Below are positions 24,185-32,347 of a stretch of DNA of 64,000 nucleotides, piece by piece. The translations under genes were made by a program, and so were the position numbers. The notes below the pieces were generated by a model, which worked only from the letters and a program-made list of their open reading frames with translations, was not told where the DNA came from and searched no databases. Origin of the DNA: Desulfosporosinus lacus DSM 15449. GTDB taxonomy: Bacteria > Bacillota > Desulfitobacteriia > Desulfitobacteriales > Desulfitobacteriaceae. Positions within the stretch are counted from its first letter, which is position 1, and each line of letters opens with the position of its first letter. The DNA lies in contig NZ_FQXJ01000018.1 of NCBI RefSeq assembly GCF_900129935.1, forward strand, positions 1-64,000, given 5' to 3'.

Positions 24185-25447
24185 ATGCATTATCTCATTA
24201 TCGGCAATAGTGCTGCAGGCGTTTTCGCAGCTGAAACAATTCGGGGTCTGGATCCTGATGGACAAATCACCATGATTTCTAATGAAGATTGTTTACCCTA
24301 TTCCCGTTGCCTAACCTCCTATTATTTAGGGAACGAAATTTCTGAAGAAATGATGTATATTCGTGATAAAGCCTTTTACACTGAAACGGGGATTGACTTC
24401 CAAGTTGGATATGTTGAACGAGTGGATCCTGATTCTAAAAGTGTCTTGTTAGAATCGGGTGAAAAGGTTATCTATGACAAGTTATTGATTGCCACAGGTT
24501 CTTCTCCTTTTAATCCTCCTCTAGAGGGAAGTGACATAGGGGGAATCTTTGAACTGCGTACCTTAGGTGATGCTAAAGCTGTGGCAGAGTTTGCTCCAAA
24601 AGCAAAAAATGCCGTTGTTATGGGTGCTGGTCTTGTAGGGCTTAAAGGAGCCCATGGACTTCATGAACTGGGGATCAATGTAACAATAGTAGGATCTGCT
24701 CCCCAAGTCCTGCGTCACTCAATTGATATAGAATCTGCTGAGATTCTGACCAGATTATTAGAAGAAGACGGCTATCGTGTCCACATAAATACCAGAGTGA
24801 CTAAAGTACTGGGTGAGGAGGATGCAGATGGAAGGATGTCGGTATCTGGTGTGCTTCTGAATACCGGCGAAAAGATTCCCTGTCAGATGATTATTAGAGC
24901 GGTTGGAGTCCGTCCTAATGTAAAGCTAGTCAGGGATAGCGGGGTAGCAGTGAATTACGGTATTATTGTTGATGAAGAAATGCAAACTTCGGTAAAAGAT
25001 ATTTATGCGGCAGGTGATGTCGCTGAGGCATTCGATCTCTTAACCGGCGAAAAGGGCGTCAATGCTATATGGCCTTCGGCAACAGAACAAGGAATCATCG
25101 CTGGCTGCAACATGGCAGGTGTTAAACGCAATTATCAAGGTTCACTAGCTTTAAACTCTGCCGTAATCTGCGGAGTAGGGATTATTTCTGCCGGACTCGT
25201 GAATTTGCCATCTGGAGAAGGCAGTGTGCTTAGGGCATCTGAGCCCGATAAGAACTTCTATCGTAAGTTCGTGATTAAAGATGGGTGTTTGGTGGGAATG
25301 ATCATGGTTGGCGATATCGAAGGGGCTGGTATTTTGAGCGGCTTAATTCGAAAGAAGGCTAAAGTTGACGTAAAGTATCTTCAGCATATGTTAGTAAATC
25401 CGATTGAATATCCAGGGTACTTGCCGGTTGAAAGAGGGGGTCAGTAA
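24185..25447 (+). CDS. FAD-dependent NAD(P)H oxidoreductase subunit (module copy 2)
   Basis: A 420-residue paralogue of 8623-9885. It has the FAD motif YLIIGNSAAGVFAAE, the same EDCLPYSRCLTSYYLG segment holding a candidate redox cysteine, the NAD(P) motif VVMGAGLVGLKGAHGL and the late FAD motif IYAAGDVAEA. The start is ATG 24185, one base after the ferredoxin stop, matching the start chosen for copy 1. The two copies are of equal length, which argues that both are functional. Confidence 0.87.
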   Translation: MHYLIIGNSAAGVFAAETIRGLDPDGQITMISNEDCLPYSRCLTSYYLGNEISEEMMYIRDKAFYTETGIDFQVGYVERVDPDSKSVLLESGEKVIYDKLLIATGSSPFNPPLEGSDIGGIFELRTLGDAKAVAEFAPKAKNAVVMGAGLVGLKGAHGLHELGINVTIVGSAPQVLRHSIDIESAEILTRLLEEDGYRVHINTRVTKVLGEEDADGRMSVSGVLLNTGEKIPCQMIIRAVGVRPNVKLVRDSGVAVNYGIIVDEEMQTSVKDIYAAGDVAEAFDLLTGEKGVNAIWPSATEQGIIAGCNMAGVKRNYQGSLALNSAVICGVGIISAGLVNLPSGEGSVLRASEPDKNFYRKFVIKDGCLVGMIMVGDIEGAGILSGLIRKKAKVDVKYLQHMLVNPIEYPGYLPVERGGQ

Positions 25448-25448
25448 A

Positions 25449-27530
25449 ATGGGTTCATTCGTAAGAACACGAGCATTAACTCCAAGCAGTAAACCTATAG
25501 AACATGATGAGGAATTGCGTACGTCTATTTGCTGTCTTTGTAACGGTGGGTGCGGGATAAAAATTAGCCTAGATCAAGAGGGGAAAATCAAGGCGGTTTT
25601 TGGCGACTCTAAAAACCCTTACAATAAAGGGAAAATCTGTGCTAAACCGATGGAAATCTCCCAAACCCTTTATGGACCTTATAGGGTTAGATATCCTATG
25701 AAAAAGGTCAATGGCACGTTTGAAAGAATCAGTTGGGACGAGGCCTTAGATCTAATCGCCCAAAAATATAACCAGTATATCACGGAAAATGGCACAGGAT
25801 CGATTGTGGGCATTACATCTAAAATCGGTGGGTCTTACAGCAAATTAGCTCATAGTATATTTTCAGAGTTAACTGGTCTTGTCAATTACGGAACGGGGCC
25901 GATCTGTACCGACTCAGAAGCGAATGTGCGCAAGAAACTCTTCGGAGACGGTTCTGGGACAAGCCCTCTCTCCGATGTGGTCAACGCTAAGATCCTGTTA
26001 ATAGTTGGTAACAATGTTGCCCAAACAAAGGCGGGACAATTCCACTGGATTACGGAAGCTAAGCGCACAGGAACGCGTGTAGTGGTTGTTGATACACGCT
26101 TTACAGAGACAGCTCAGGCGGCTGACCTATTTATTCAGATCAGACCGGGAACAGACACTGCCTTAGGTATGGCGTTACTGAATTATGTTATCAAGAATAA
26201 CCTCTATGATCCAACGTTTGTGGCTAAACATACCAATGGCTTCGAAAAACTGGCTCAGGATGTAAGTGCTTTGACAACGGAGCGCGCGGCGGAGATCACA
26301 GGGGTTCCCCAAAATGTTATTGAGAAATTAGCCCAAGATTTAGCTGTGCTAAAACCAGGCATGCTGTTTGAAGGACGGGGTATCGTCTGTGTTAATAATG
26401 CAGGGGCTTCAGTATGGGCATTTGAAGGCCTAATGGCTATACTGGGCAACATCGGTAAACCGGGCTCAGGGATTATTTCGCATATCAACAACACAGGAGG
26501 CATTAGCAATCTGATTAAGGCTGACGATGTTATGAAGCCTGATCGTAAGAGATCATCAAGTGCCCTCTACAAAGACATGGAAGAGGGAGACGTTAAAATG
26601 CTCTTAATTTCAGGGAATCCCTGTGTAACTTGGCCAGACAGCGCCCGTATGAGCAAGGCGATTGAGGGACTTGATTTTGTAGTTAGCCATACCTTAGTAA
26701 TGGACGACTCTGCTGTACTGGCGGATATTATCCTTCCTGCGACCCATTGGCTGGAAGAAGCTGGGGCGCAGGCAAGTGTTCATAGAGTTGTACAGTGGAA
26801 AAATAAAGCAGTTGAGATACGTGGTGAAGAAAAATCTGGTGGGGATTTTTACCGTCTATTAGCGGAGCGGATGGGTTTGCCGTCATCTTATTTTCCTGAT
26901 TCGCCTGAAACAGCTTGGGAGTTGGAAAGAAAGTATAATAAGAATGTTGCAGGTATCAGCAGGGAACGAATGTTGGCAACACCTGGCGGAGTACATTTTC
27001 CGTGTTCGGAAGTTGGAGAGGAGAGCGTGCGTTTATTTGCCAAGGGTGTGTTTAAAACATCCTCCGGCAAAGTGGAGCTGACAGGAGTCAGTGATTCGCC
27101 CCTTGATTATGTAGATACCTTTAATGCCCCTGGTAATATCGGGGTCAGTCGCGAGAAATTCCCCTATCTCTTCAGCACCAATAAGGTAGCAAGCCATTAT
27201 CATACTGAATGTCAATACAGTGATTGGGCAAATGAAATGGAGCAACCTTATGTAGAGATGCATCCTCTGACCGCATTAGAGATAGGGGTTGGGGAAGGAA
27301 GCCAAGTTAGAGTGGAGACGGTTGCGGGATCGATCGTTTTGGCAGTGAAGATTACTCAGTCAGTCCCGCGGGGTTTCCTCTCTACCCAACCTTATTTTGG
27401 ATTACAATCTCCTTATGGGCAAGCGCCAGCTAATACCCTTTTTCCAGTCGCTGCTGATCCTGTTGGTGGCAACCTAGTTAGCAAAAACATCATTTGTAAT
27501 GCTAAAGCCGAAGGAGGGCAAGGATTATGA
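25449..27530 (+). CDS. Molybdopterin bis-MGD oxidoreductase catalytic subunit (module copy 2)
   Basis: A 693-residue paralogue of 9887-11971. The N-terminal [4Fe-4S] motif (CCLCNGGCG...KGKICAKP) and the probable molybdenum-ligand cysteine in TGPICTDSE are kept. The residues after that cysteine differ from copy 1 (TDSEANVRKKLF against MESEFNVRKEIF). The start is ATG 25449 behind AGAGGGGG; the in-frame ATG at 25404 lies within the flavoprotein gene. It overlaps the next gene by 4 bp, as in copy 1. The substrate is unknown; differences next to the metal ligand could mean different substrates for the two copies. Confidence 0.87.
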   Translation: MGSFVRTRALTPSSKPIEHDEELRTSICCLCNGGCGIKISLDQEGKIKAVFGDSKNPYNKGKICAKPMEISQTLYGPYRVRYPMKKVNGTFERISWDEALDLIAQKYNQYITENGTGSIVGITSKIGGSYSKLAHSIFSELTGLVNYGTGPICTDSEANVRKKLFGDGSGTSPLSDVVNAKILLIVGNNVAQTKAGQFHWITEAKRTGTRVVVVDTRFTETAQAADLFIQIRPGTDTALGMALLNYVIKNNLYDPTFVAKHTNGFEKLAQDVSALTTERAAEITGVPQNVIEKLAQDLAVLKPGMLFEGRGIVCVNNAGASVWAFEGLMAILGNIGKPGSGIISHINNTGGISNLIKADDVMKPDRKRSSSALYKDMEEGDVKMLLISGNPCVTWPDSARMSKAIEGLDFVVSHTLVMDDSAVLADIILPATHWLEEAGAQASVHRVVQWKNKAVEIRGEEKSGGDFYRLLAERMGLPSSYFPDSPETAWELERKYNKNVAGISRERMLATPGGVHFPCSEVGEESVRLFAKGVFKTSSGKVELTGVSDSPLDYVDTFNAPGNIGVSREKFPYLFSTNKVASHYHTECQYSDWANEMEQPYVEMHPLTALEIGVGEGSQVRVETVAGSIVLAVKITQSVPRGFLSTQPYFGLQSPYGQAPANTLFPVAADPVGGNLVSKNIICNAKAEGGQGL

Positions 27531-28081
27531 GTCAACATGCCATGTTAGTCGATGAGTCACGTTGCATCGAGTGTAAGAGTTGTACTGTTGCCTGTAAACA
27601 AGAAAATGGCCTCCAAACAGGGGATTGGTGGTTGAGAGTATGGCGGAGGGAACAGCTGAAGGATCATTTGGTTCGCTCTTATAATACCCAGTCATGCAGA
27701 CACTGCGCTGACCCTGTATGCCAGTTTGTGTGCCCTGTTGGAGCTATTCAACGTGGAGAAGATGGGATAGTGATCCAAGATCACGAAAATTGTCTAGGCT
27801 GTCATGTTTGTGTGTCTGCATGTCCGCACAGTGGAATGAAGATCATGACAAACGGTAAAGTTGGAAAATGTACTCTTTGCAGTCATCGCTTGGAGAGAAT
27901 CAATGAGCCGGCTTGTGTAACTGTCTGTCCGGTTAACTCGAGAGTTTACGGTGAACGTGAGGAACTTCTACGTGAGGCAAACAAACGTGTAGCAGAGTTA
28001 AGAGCGAAGGGAATGCGCGTCAATCTCGAAGGAGCAGATAAGGATCAGACTGCAGTGATGTATTTGTTAGTTGACATGTAA
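27527..28081 (+). CDS. DmsB/HycB-type 4x[4Fe-4S] electron transfer subunit (module copy 2)
   Basis: A 184-residue paralogue of 11968-12561 with cysteine groups CIECKSCTVAC, CRHCADPVCQFVC, CLGCHVCVSAC and CTLCSHRLERINEPACVTVC. It overlaps the catalytic subunit by 4 bp and ends module copy 2. No membrane anchor follows. Between it and the tRNA cluster, 28082-28327 is AT-rich and I see nothing coding in it. Confidence 0.88.
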   Translation: MSQHAMLVDESRCIECKSCTVACKQENGLQTGDWWLRVWRREQLKDHLVRSYNTQSCRHCADPVCQFVCPVGAIQRGEDGIVIQDHENCLGCHVCVSACPHSGMKIMTNGKVGKCTLCSHRLERINEPACVTVCPVNSRVYGEREELLREANKRVAELRAKGMRVNLEGADKDQTAVMYLLVDM

Positions 28082-28327
28082 AACCAGTTAACCTAACTTA
28101 CCAATATGGATTTTGCTTCGCTCAATATGCACAACCCTTTTGAAACAGGAGTCGGGTTATACATTATTTGGTTTATTAAAGCACATGTAATAATAAGTTT
28201 AGTTGTGAATATAAGTTAAGCTGAATTTTATTGATTGTAAAGTGAATACTAACAGTTGAGCTTTAGATAACAAATCAAAGACAAAATCCAAGCTCTCCTA
28301 TTTTTAAAAATAACTCATTAAAAAGAG

Positions 28328-28356
28328 TTGACATTTTAGCAAGCTTCAGCTATACT
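28328..28356 (+). promoter_or_regulatory. Sigma-A promoter of the tRNA cluster
   Basis: TTGACA (28328-28333), a 17-bp spacer, and TATACT (28351-28356). The first tRNA begins 21 bp after the -10 box. Confidence 0.85.
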
Positions 28357-28377
28357 AAAAAAGTTCTCAAAAACAGT

Positions 28378-28453
28378 GGCCCGTTGGTCAAGCGGTCTAA
28401 GACACCGCCCTTTCACGGCGGTTACACGGGTTCGAATCCCGTACGGGTCACCA
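28378..28453 (+). tRNA. tRNA-Glu (TTC)
   Basis: The acceptor stem GGCCCGT/ACGGGTC closes with one wobble. The anticodon loop CTTTCAC gives TTC, and the CCA end is encoded. First gene of a 15-tRNA cluster. Confidence 0.95.
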
Positions 28454-28466
28454 AAATAGAGTTCAG

Positions 28467-28542
<76 letters not shown>

Positions 28543-28632
28543 TTACCTTAATTCGCGGTTCGAAAATCGTGATTCGAATATGGAGTAATCCTTAGATCGA
28601 ATAGGAAATATCGAATAGCGAACATCGAAGCT

Positions 28633-28708
28633 GGCCCCGTGGTGTAGTGGTTAACATGCCTGCCTGTCACGCAGGAGATCGTCGGTTCAAGTCCGATCGG
28701 GGTCGCCA
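28633..28708 (+). tRNA. tRNA-Asp (GTC)
   Basis: Acceptor GGCCCCG/CGGGGTC, anticodon loop CTGTCAC, encoded CCA. Confidence 0.95.
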
Positions 28709-28732
28709 TTAATTTAAGCGTTCCAATAATAA

Positions 28733-28817
<85 letters not shown>

Positions 28818-28965
28818 TTATCGAAGGTTCGAAGATCGTGATTCGAAATACGAAGATGATTCGCTGAGAACTCTAGATCTTAGAAATAATACACTATGTT
28901 GATATTAGGTACGAGGATTACAAAAGTTCGGTTAACGAACATAGTGCGTTGAACACTAAATACGT

Positions 28966-29040
<75 letters not shown>

Positions 29041-29083
29041 AGGTGTTAGGTCCTGGAGCAAATGCTCAGGCTTAATATATAGT

Positions 29084-29158
29084 TGGGGTGTCGCCAAGCG
29101 GTAAGGCACCAGACTTTGACTCTGGCATTCGTAGGTTCGAATCCTCCCACCCCAGCCA
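29084..29158 (+). tRNA. tRNA-Gln (TTG)
   Basis: Acceptor TGGGGTG/CACCCCA, anticodon loop CTTTGAC, encoded CCA. Confidence 0.95.
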
Positions 29159-29164
29159 AATTAA

Positions 29165-29241
29165 GGGCCATTAGCTCAGTCGGCTAGAGCACCTGACTTT
29201 TAATCAGGGTGTCCCGCGTTCGAGTCGCGGATGGCCCACCA
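29165..29241 (+). tRNA. tRNA-Lys (TTT)
   Basis: Acceptor GGGCCAT/ATGGCCC, anticodon loop CTTTTAA, encoded CCA. Confidence 0.95.
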
Positions 29242-29251
29242 AAGACAATTT

Positions 29252-29326
29252 GCGGGTGTAACTCAGTGGTAGAGTGTCACCTTGCCAAGGTGAAAGTCGC
29301 GAGTCCGAATCTCGTCACCCGCTCCA
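29252..29326 (+). tRNA. tRNA-Gly (GCC)
   Basis: Acceptor GCGGGTG/CACCCGC, anticodon loop TTGCCAA, encoded CCA. Confidence 0.95.
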
Positions 29327-29331
29327 AAATT

Positions 29332-29408
29332 GCGCTCGTAGCCCAGCTGGATAGAGCGTCTGACTACGAATCAGAAGGCCGGGGGTTCGAATCCCTCCGA
29401 GCGCACCA
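29332..29408 (+). tRNA. tRNA-Arg (ACG)
   Basis: Acceptor GCGCTCG/CGAGCGC, anticodon loop CTACGAA (A34 is presumably edited to inosine), encoded CCA. Confidence 0.95.
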
Positions 29409-29430
29409 AAATTAAAATAATAAAAGAAAT

Positions 29431-29506
29431 GCCGTTGTAGCTCAGTTGGTAGAGCGTATCCTTGGTAAGGATAAGGTCACCGGTTCAATCCCGGTCAATG
29501 GCTCCA
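29431..29506 (+). tRNA. tRNA-Thr (GGT)
   Basis: Acceptor GCCGTTG/CAATGGC, anticodon loop TTGGTAA, encoded CCA. Confidence 0.95.
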
Positions 29507-29511
29507 GCAAT

Positions 29512-29596
29512 GCGGGAGTGGCGTAATTGGCAGACGCGCACGTTTGAGGGGCGTGTGGTTAACACCGTACGGGTTCAAGTCCCGTCTTCCGCACCA
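29512..29596 (+). tRNA. tRNA-Leu (GAG)
   Basis: Acceptor GCGGGAG/CTTCCGC, anticodon loop TTGAGGG, long variable arm, encoded CCA. Confidence 0.93.
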
Positions 29597-29611
29597 ATTT
29601 AAAAGATCTGT

Positions 29612-29702
29612 GGAGAAGTACTCAAGTGGCTGAAGAGGACGGTTTGCTAAACCGTTAGAGTGGGTAACTGCTGCGAGGGTTCAAATCCCTCCTTCTCCGC
29701 CA
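29612..29702 (+). tRNA. tRNA-Ser (GCT)
   Basis: Acceptor GGAGAAG/CTTCTCC, anticodon loop TTGCTAA, long variable arm, encoded CCA. Confidence 0.94.
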
Positions 29703-29710
29703 AAATACAT

Positions 29711-29785
29711 TCCTCGATAGCTCAATGGTGGAGCAACCGGCTGTTAACCGGTAGGTTGTAGGTTCGAGTCCTACTCGGGGAGCCA
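29711..29785 (+). tRNA. tRNA-Asn (GTT)
   Basis: Acceptor TCCTCGA/TCGGGGA, anticodon loop CTGTTAA, encoded CCA. Confidence 0.95.
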
Positions 29786-29786
29786 T

Positions 29787-29863
29787 GGCAGGGTAGCCAA
29801 GTGGTCTAAGGCAAGTGGTTCATACCCGCTCATTCGAGGGTTCAAATCCCCCCCCTGCTACCA
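29787..29863 (+). tRNA. tRNA-Met (CAT), elongator type
   Basis: Acceptor GGCAGGG/CCCTGCT is fully paired at position 1, unlike the initiator. The anticodon loop is TTCATAC and CCA is encoded. A lysidine-modified tRNA-Ile2 also has a CAT anticodon, but GGTTCATACCC fits elongator Met better. Confidence 0.88.
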
Positions 29864-30006
29864 TTTTCGATATTCGAAGTTCGAAGTTCGACCAATGCAG
29901 AACTTCCAGGTCAATAGCACGGACATATGCATATATAGTAGGTAGAGTGTTACTTTTGAGGACGACTGAATCGATCCTCGAATATCGAACGTCAAACCAC
30001 GATTTT

Positions 30007-30080
30007 GCGGGTGTAGCTCAATGGTAGAGCGCTAGCCTTCCAAGCTAGTTACGAGAGTTCGATTCTCTTCACCCGCTCCA
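30007..30080 (+). tRNA. tRNA-Gly (TCC)
   Basis: Acceptor GCGGGTG/CACCCGC, anticodon loop CTTCCAA, encoded CCA. Last gene of the cluster, about 140 bp after tRNA-Met. Confidence 0.95.
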
Positions 30081-30153
30081 TAAAAATAGTCAACTGTACC
30101 ATTAGGTGCGGTTTTTTTTTTAGAGTTTAAAAATGAAAAAATTCGATATGATA

Positions 30154-30203
30154 ATAGAAATCGACAGGCATTTAGCTATGATCGCCTGTCGATTTCTATT
30201 TCC
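30154..30203 (+). terminator. Terminator of the tRNA cluster
   Basis: A perfect 16-bp stem (ATAGAAATCGACAGGC / GCCTGTCGATTTCTAT) with a 14-nt loop. A run of ten T residues at about 30111-30121 lies just before it but has no convincing stem. Confidence 0.65.
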
Positions 30204-30232
30204 TGTACGTCTTCTCTTAACCTTGAAGGAAT

Positions 30233-30273
30233 ATTATTAGTAACATTATTAGTAACATTATTAGTAACATTAT
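30233..30273 (+). repeat. Tandem repeat before nagZ
   Basis: Three exact units of ATTATTAGTAAC plus a partial fourth, ending about 5 bp before the AGGAAGGAAG box of nagZ. It could be copy-number variable. Confidence 0.8.
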
Positions 30274-30294
30274 ATAGGAAGGAAGCAAAGAAAA

Positions 30295-31563
30295 ATGCGT
30301 AAAAGATATCTGATTTTAATAACTGCCGTGGTAGCGGCGAGTATCATAGGATATGCAGGAATATTAAATAGCAGAATCATAAATGAGTCGAAACCAGCAG
30401 ACCAAATAGGCCAGAACAAGCCACCAGATAATAATTCCGATGGTAATACTGCCACTGATCCTGTTCAAGCTCAGATTAATACGATGAGCTTAGAGGAAAA
30501 GGTCGGGCAATTAGTAATGGTGGGGATTAACGGATACGAAAACGATGCTAATTCCATCCAACTGATTAAAAACCATCATGTTGGTGGTTTTGTTCTGTTA
30601 AAACAAAATGTCAAGGATACTAAACAGATGCTAGCCTTAATTAACTCTTTGAAAGATACAAATTCAGTTAACAAAATACCACTATTTTTAGCTATTGACG
30701 AAGAGGGTGGCAGGATTTCGCGAATGCCAGACGAGTTTATGAAGATACCATCGAGTCAGCGGATTGGAGAGCTCAATAATAGTGAGCTTTCTTATCAGTT
30801 AGGCGGTATTCTTGGAGATGAACTAAAATCCTTTGGTTTAAATATGGATTTTGCTCCAGTTTTAGACGTGAACAGTAACCCCAAAAATCCTGTGATAGGG
30901 GATCGAGCTTTTGGTAATGAGCCAAGTCTTGTGAGAAAACTCGGAATACAAACGATGAAGGGACTTCAGTCACGGAATATTATATCAGTTGTTAAACATT
31001 TTCCAGGACATGGTGATACTTCAGTCGATTCTCATGTCGGGTTACCAACTGTAAATCATGATTTAGATAGGCTAAATAGTTTAGAATTAGTGCCTTTTGA
31101 GGCAGCTATCGAAAATAATGCAGAGGCAATCATGATGGCTCATATTTTATTACCAAAGATTGATTCCCATAATCCCGCATCTTTTTCGGAAAAGATTATT
31201 TCTGATCTCTTACGTAAAGATTTGAATTTTAAAGGCGTAGTCATTACGGATGATATTACTATGGGGGCAGTAGTAAATAATTATGATATTGGTGAAGTTG
31301 CAGTAAAATCAATCAATGCAGGAAGCGATATTGTCTTAGTATGCCACGACTACCTCAAGGAGGAGGCAGTCATTAAAGCAATTCAAAAGGCTGCAGAGAA
31401 TGGGAACATTTCAATGGATAGGATAGATCAAAGCGTTTACAGAATATTAACGTTAAAACTAAAGTATGCAGTCACGGATAGAGTAGTGAAATCAGTCGAT
31501 CCACAGATTATAAACAATAAGATTAACGCATTATTTAGGGATTTTCCATCTTTGAAAGGATAG
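30295..31563 (+). CDS. nagZ: Beta-N-acetylhexosaminidase, glycoside hydrolase family 3
   Basis: A 422-residue GH3 enzyme that removes N-acetylglucosamine from peptidoglycan fragments during cell-wall recycling. An N-terminal hydrophobic segment (residues 5-24) without a clear lipobox suggests membrane anchoring or export, as for Firmicute NagZ. The GH3 signature KHFPGHGDTSVDSH contains the NagZ-type His/Asp pair, and VVITDDITMGA carries the catalytic Asp region. A Pro/Asp/Asn-rich linker (about 30-60) separates the anchor from the barrel. There is no separate C-terminal beta-sandwich domain, so it is a single-domain type. It is monocistronic. Confidence 0.9.
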   Translation: MRKRYLILITAVVAASIIGYAGILNSRIINESKPADQIGQNKPPDNNSDGNTATDPVQAQINTMSLEEKVGQLVMVGINGYENDANSIQLIKNHHVGGFVLLKQNVKDTKQMLALINSLKDTNSVNKIPLFLAIDEEGGRISRMPDEFMKIPSSQRIGELNNSELSYQLGGILGDELKSFGLNMDFAPVLDVNSNPKNPVIGDRAFGNEPSLVRKLGIQTMKGLQSRNIISVVKHFPGHGDTSVDSHVGLPTVNHDLDRLNSLELVPFEAAIENNAEAIMMAHILLPKIDSHNPASFSEKIISDLLRKDLNFKGVVITDDITMGAVVNNYDIGEVAVKSINAGSDIVLVCHDYLKEEAVIKAIQKAAENGNISMDRIDQSVYRILTLKLKYAVTDRVVKSVDPQIINNKINALFRDFPSLKG

Positions 31564-31603
31564 AAATTGGTCGCTGAATCAATACAATTAATACCGACTA
31601 AGC

Positions 31604-31715
31604 TAGTGAACTCGTTCAGCTAAAGCTGAACATCGGGGCTTCGGTAGGGGATTCTACCCCCACCGAAGTAGAAATCGGAACACCCACTTAAAGAAGTGGG
31701 AGTCTCGGAATTGAT
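31604..31715 (+). repeat. 112-nt interspersed repeat, copy 1 (IS200/IS605-end-like)
   Basis: Identical in sequence and orientation to 42350-42461. It has three hairpins: GTTCAGC-TAAA-GCTGAAC, a longer one beginning CTTCGGTAGGGG and ending CACCGAAG, and CCCACTT-AAAG-AAGTGGG. Such subterminal hairpins recall the ends of IS200/IS605 elements or their non-autonomous derivatives. It encodes no protein. Confidence 0.75.
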
Positions 31716-31804
31716 TAATGTTAATTAATTTGTCAAATAAAGTATGTTATATGATAGAATAAATGAAAATCATATTAAAAGATTCACGAAGGGAGTGGTT
31801 TTAA

Positions 31805-32266
31805 TTGAAGGAATATAGGAATGAACATGTTATTGTACATTGGTTTCCTGAATTGTGTGCTCATCCAGGGACATGCTTGAGGCTTTTACCGAAAGTGTTC
31901 AATTTGGATCAACGCCCCTGGGTTAATGTTGAGGGAGCGGAACCGGAGGAGATAATTAGGACCATCGATAAATGTCCAACAGGTGCCTTAAGATATTCTC
32001 TTCCTGAAGGTTCTAGGGTCGATGCACAAATCGCTAATGGGGTAGGCAGTATTGACTTTGGAAAAACGTACTCAGCTGCAGTGAAAATAAAGGTGAGTGC
32101 CAATGGACCATTATTTATTGAAGGCCCTACAGTTGTAATTGGCCTCGATGGAAAGCCCTTAAAGGAAGGCAGCAGGATTGCCTTGTGTCGGTGCGGTCTT
32201 TCTGAAAACCGTCCCTTCTGTGATGGAGTTCATAGAAAAAAAGGATGGAAGCCTGATCAGGCATGA
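31805..32266 (+). CDS. Ferredoxin-like (Fer4_19) plus CDGSH iron-sulfur protein
   Basis: A 153-residue two-domain iron-sulfur protein. The N-terminal part (about 1-65) is a divergent mono-cluster ferredoxin domain, with Cys18 and Cys24 in LCAHPGTC and a later CPTGAL. The C-terminal part (about 85-150) is a CDGSH domain with CRCGLSENRPFCDGVH, the 3Cys-1His ligand set of a [2Fe-2S] cluster. Bacterial proteins of this architecture are thought to serve redox or iron-sulfur homeostasis; the partner is unknown. The start is a TTG behind GGGAGTGG. It is convergent with the next gene over a shared terminator. Confidence 0.88.
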   Translation: MKEYRNEHVIVHWFPELCAHPGTCLRLLPKVFNLDQRPWVNVEGAEPEEIIRTIDKCPTGALRYSLPEGSRVDAQIANGVGSIDFGKTYSAAVKIKVSANGPLFIEGPTVVIGLDGKPLKEGSRIALCRCGLSENRPFCDGVHRKKGWKPDQA

Positions 32267-32294
32267 TAGCAAAAAGTGATAATCGGCGAAAAAG

Positions 32295-32328
32295 AAACCC
32301 ACCGCAGGTTTATTTGCGGTGGGTTTTT
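32295..32328. terminator. Bidirectional terminator
   Basis: A 12-bp perfect stem, AAACCCACCGCA / TGCGGTGGGTTT, with an 8-nt loop, followed by TTTTT on the plus strand and AAA-rich sequence on the other side. Confidence 0.88.
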
Positions 32329-32347
32329 GAAACTCGGTATTTGAAGA

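Noticed and set aside
29209-29415. Open frames across the tRNA cluster (also 29815-30027 and the minus-strand frames at 28336 and 28918)
   Set aside because: They are translations of tRNA genes.
30100-30122. Ten-T run as the tRNA cluster terminator
   Set aside because: No stable stem precedes it; the 16-bp hairpin at 30154-30199 is more convincing.
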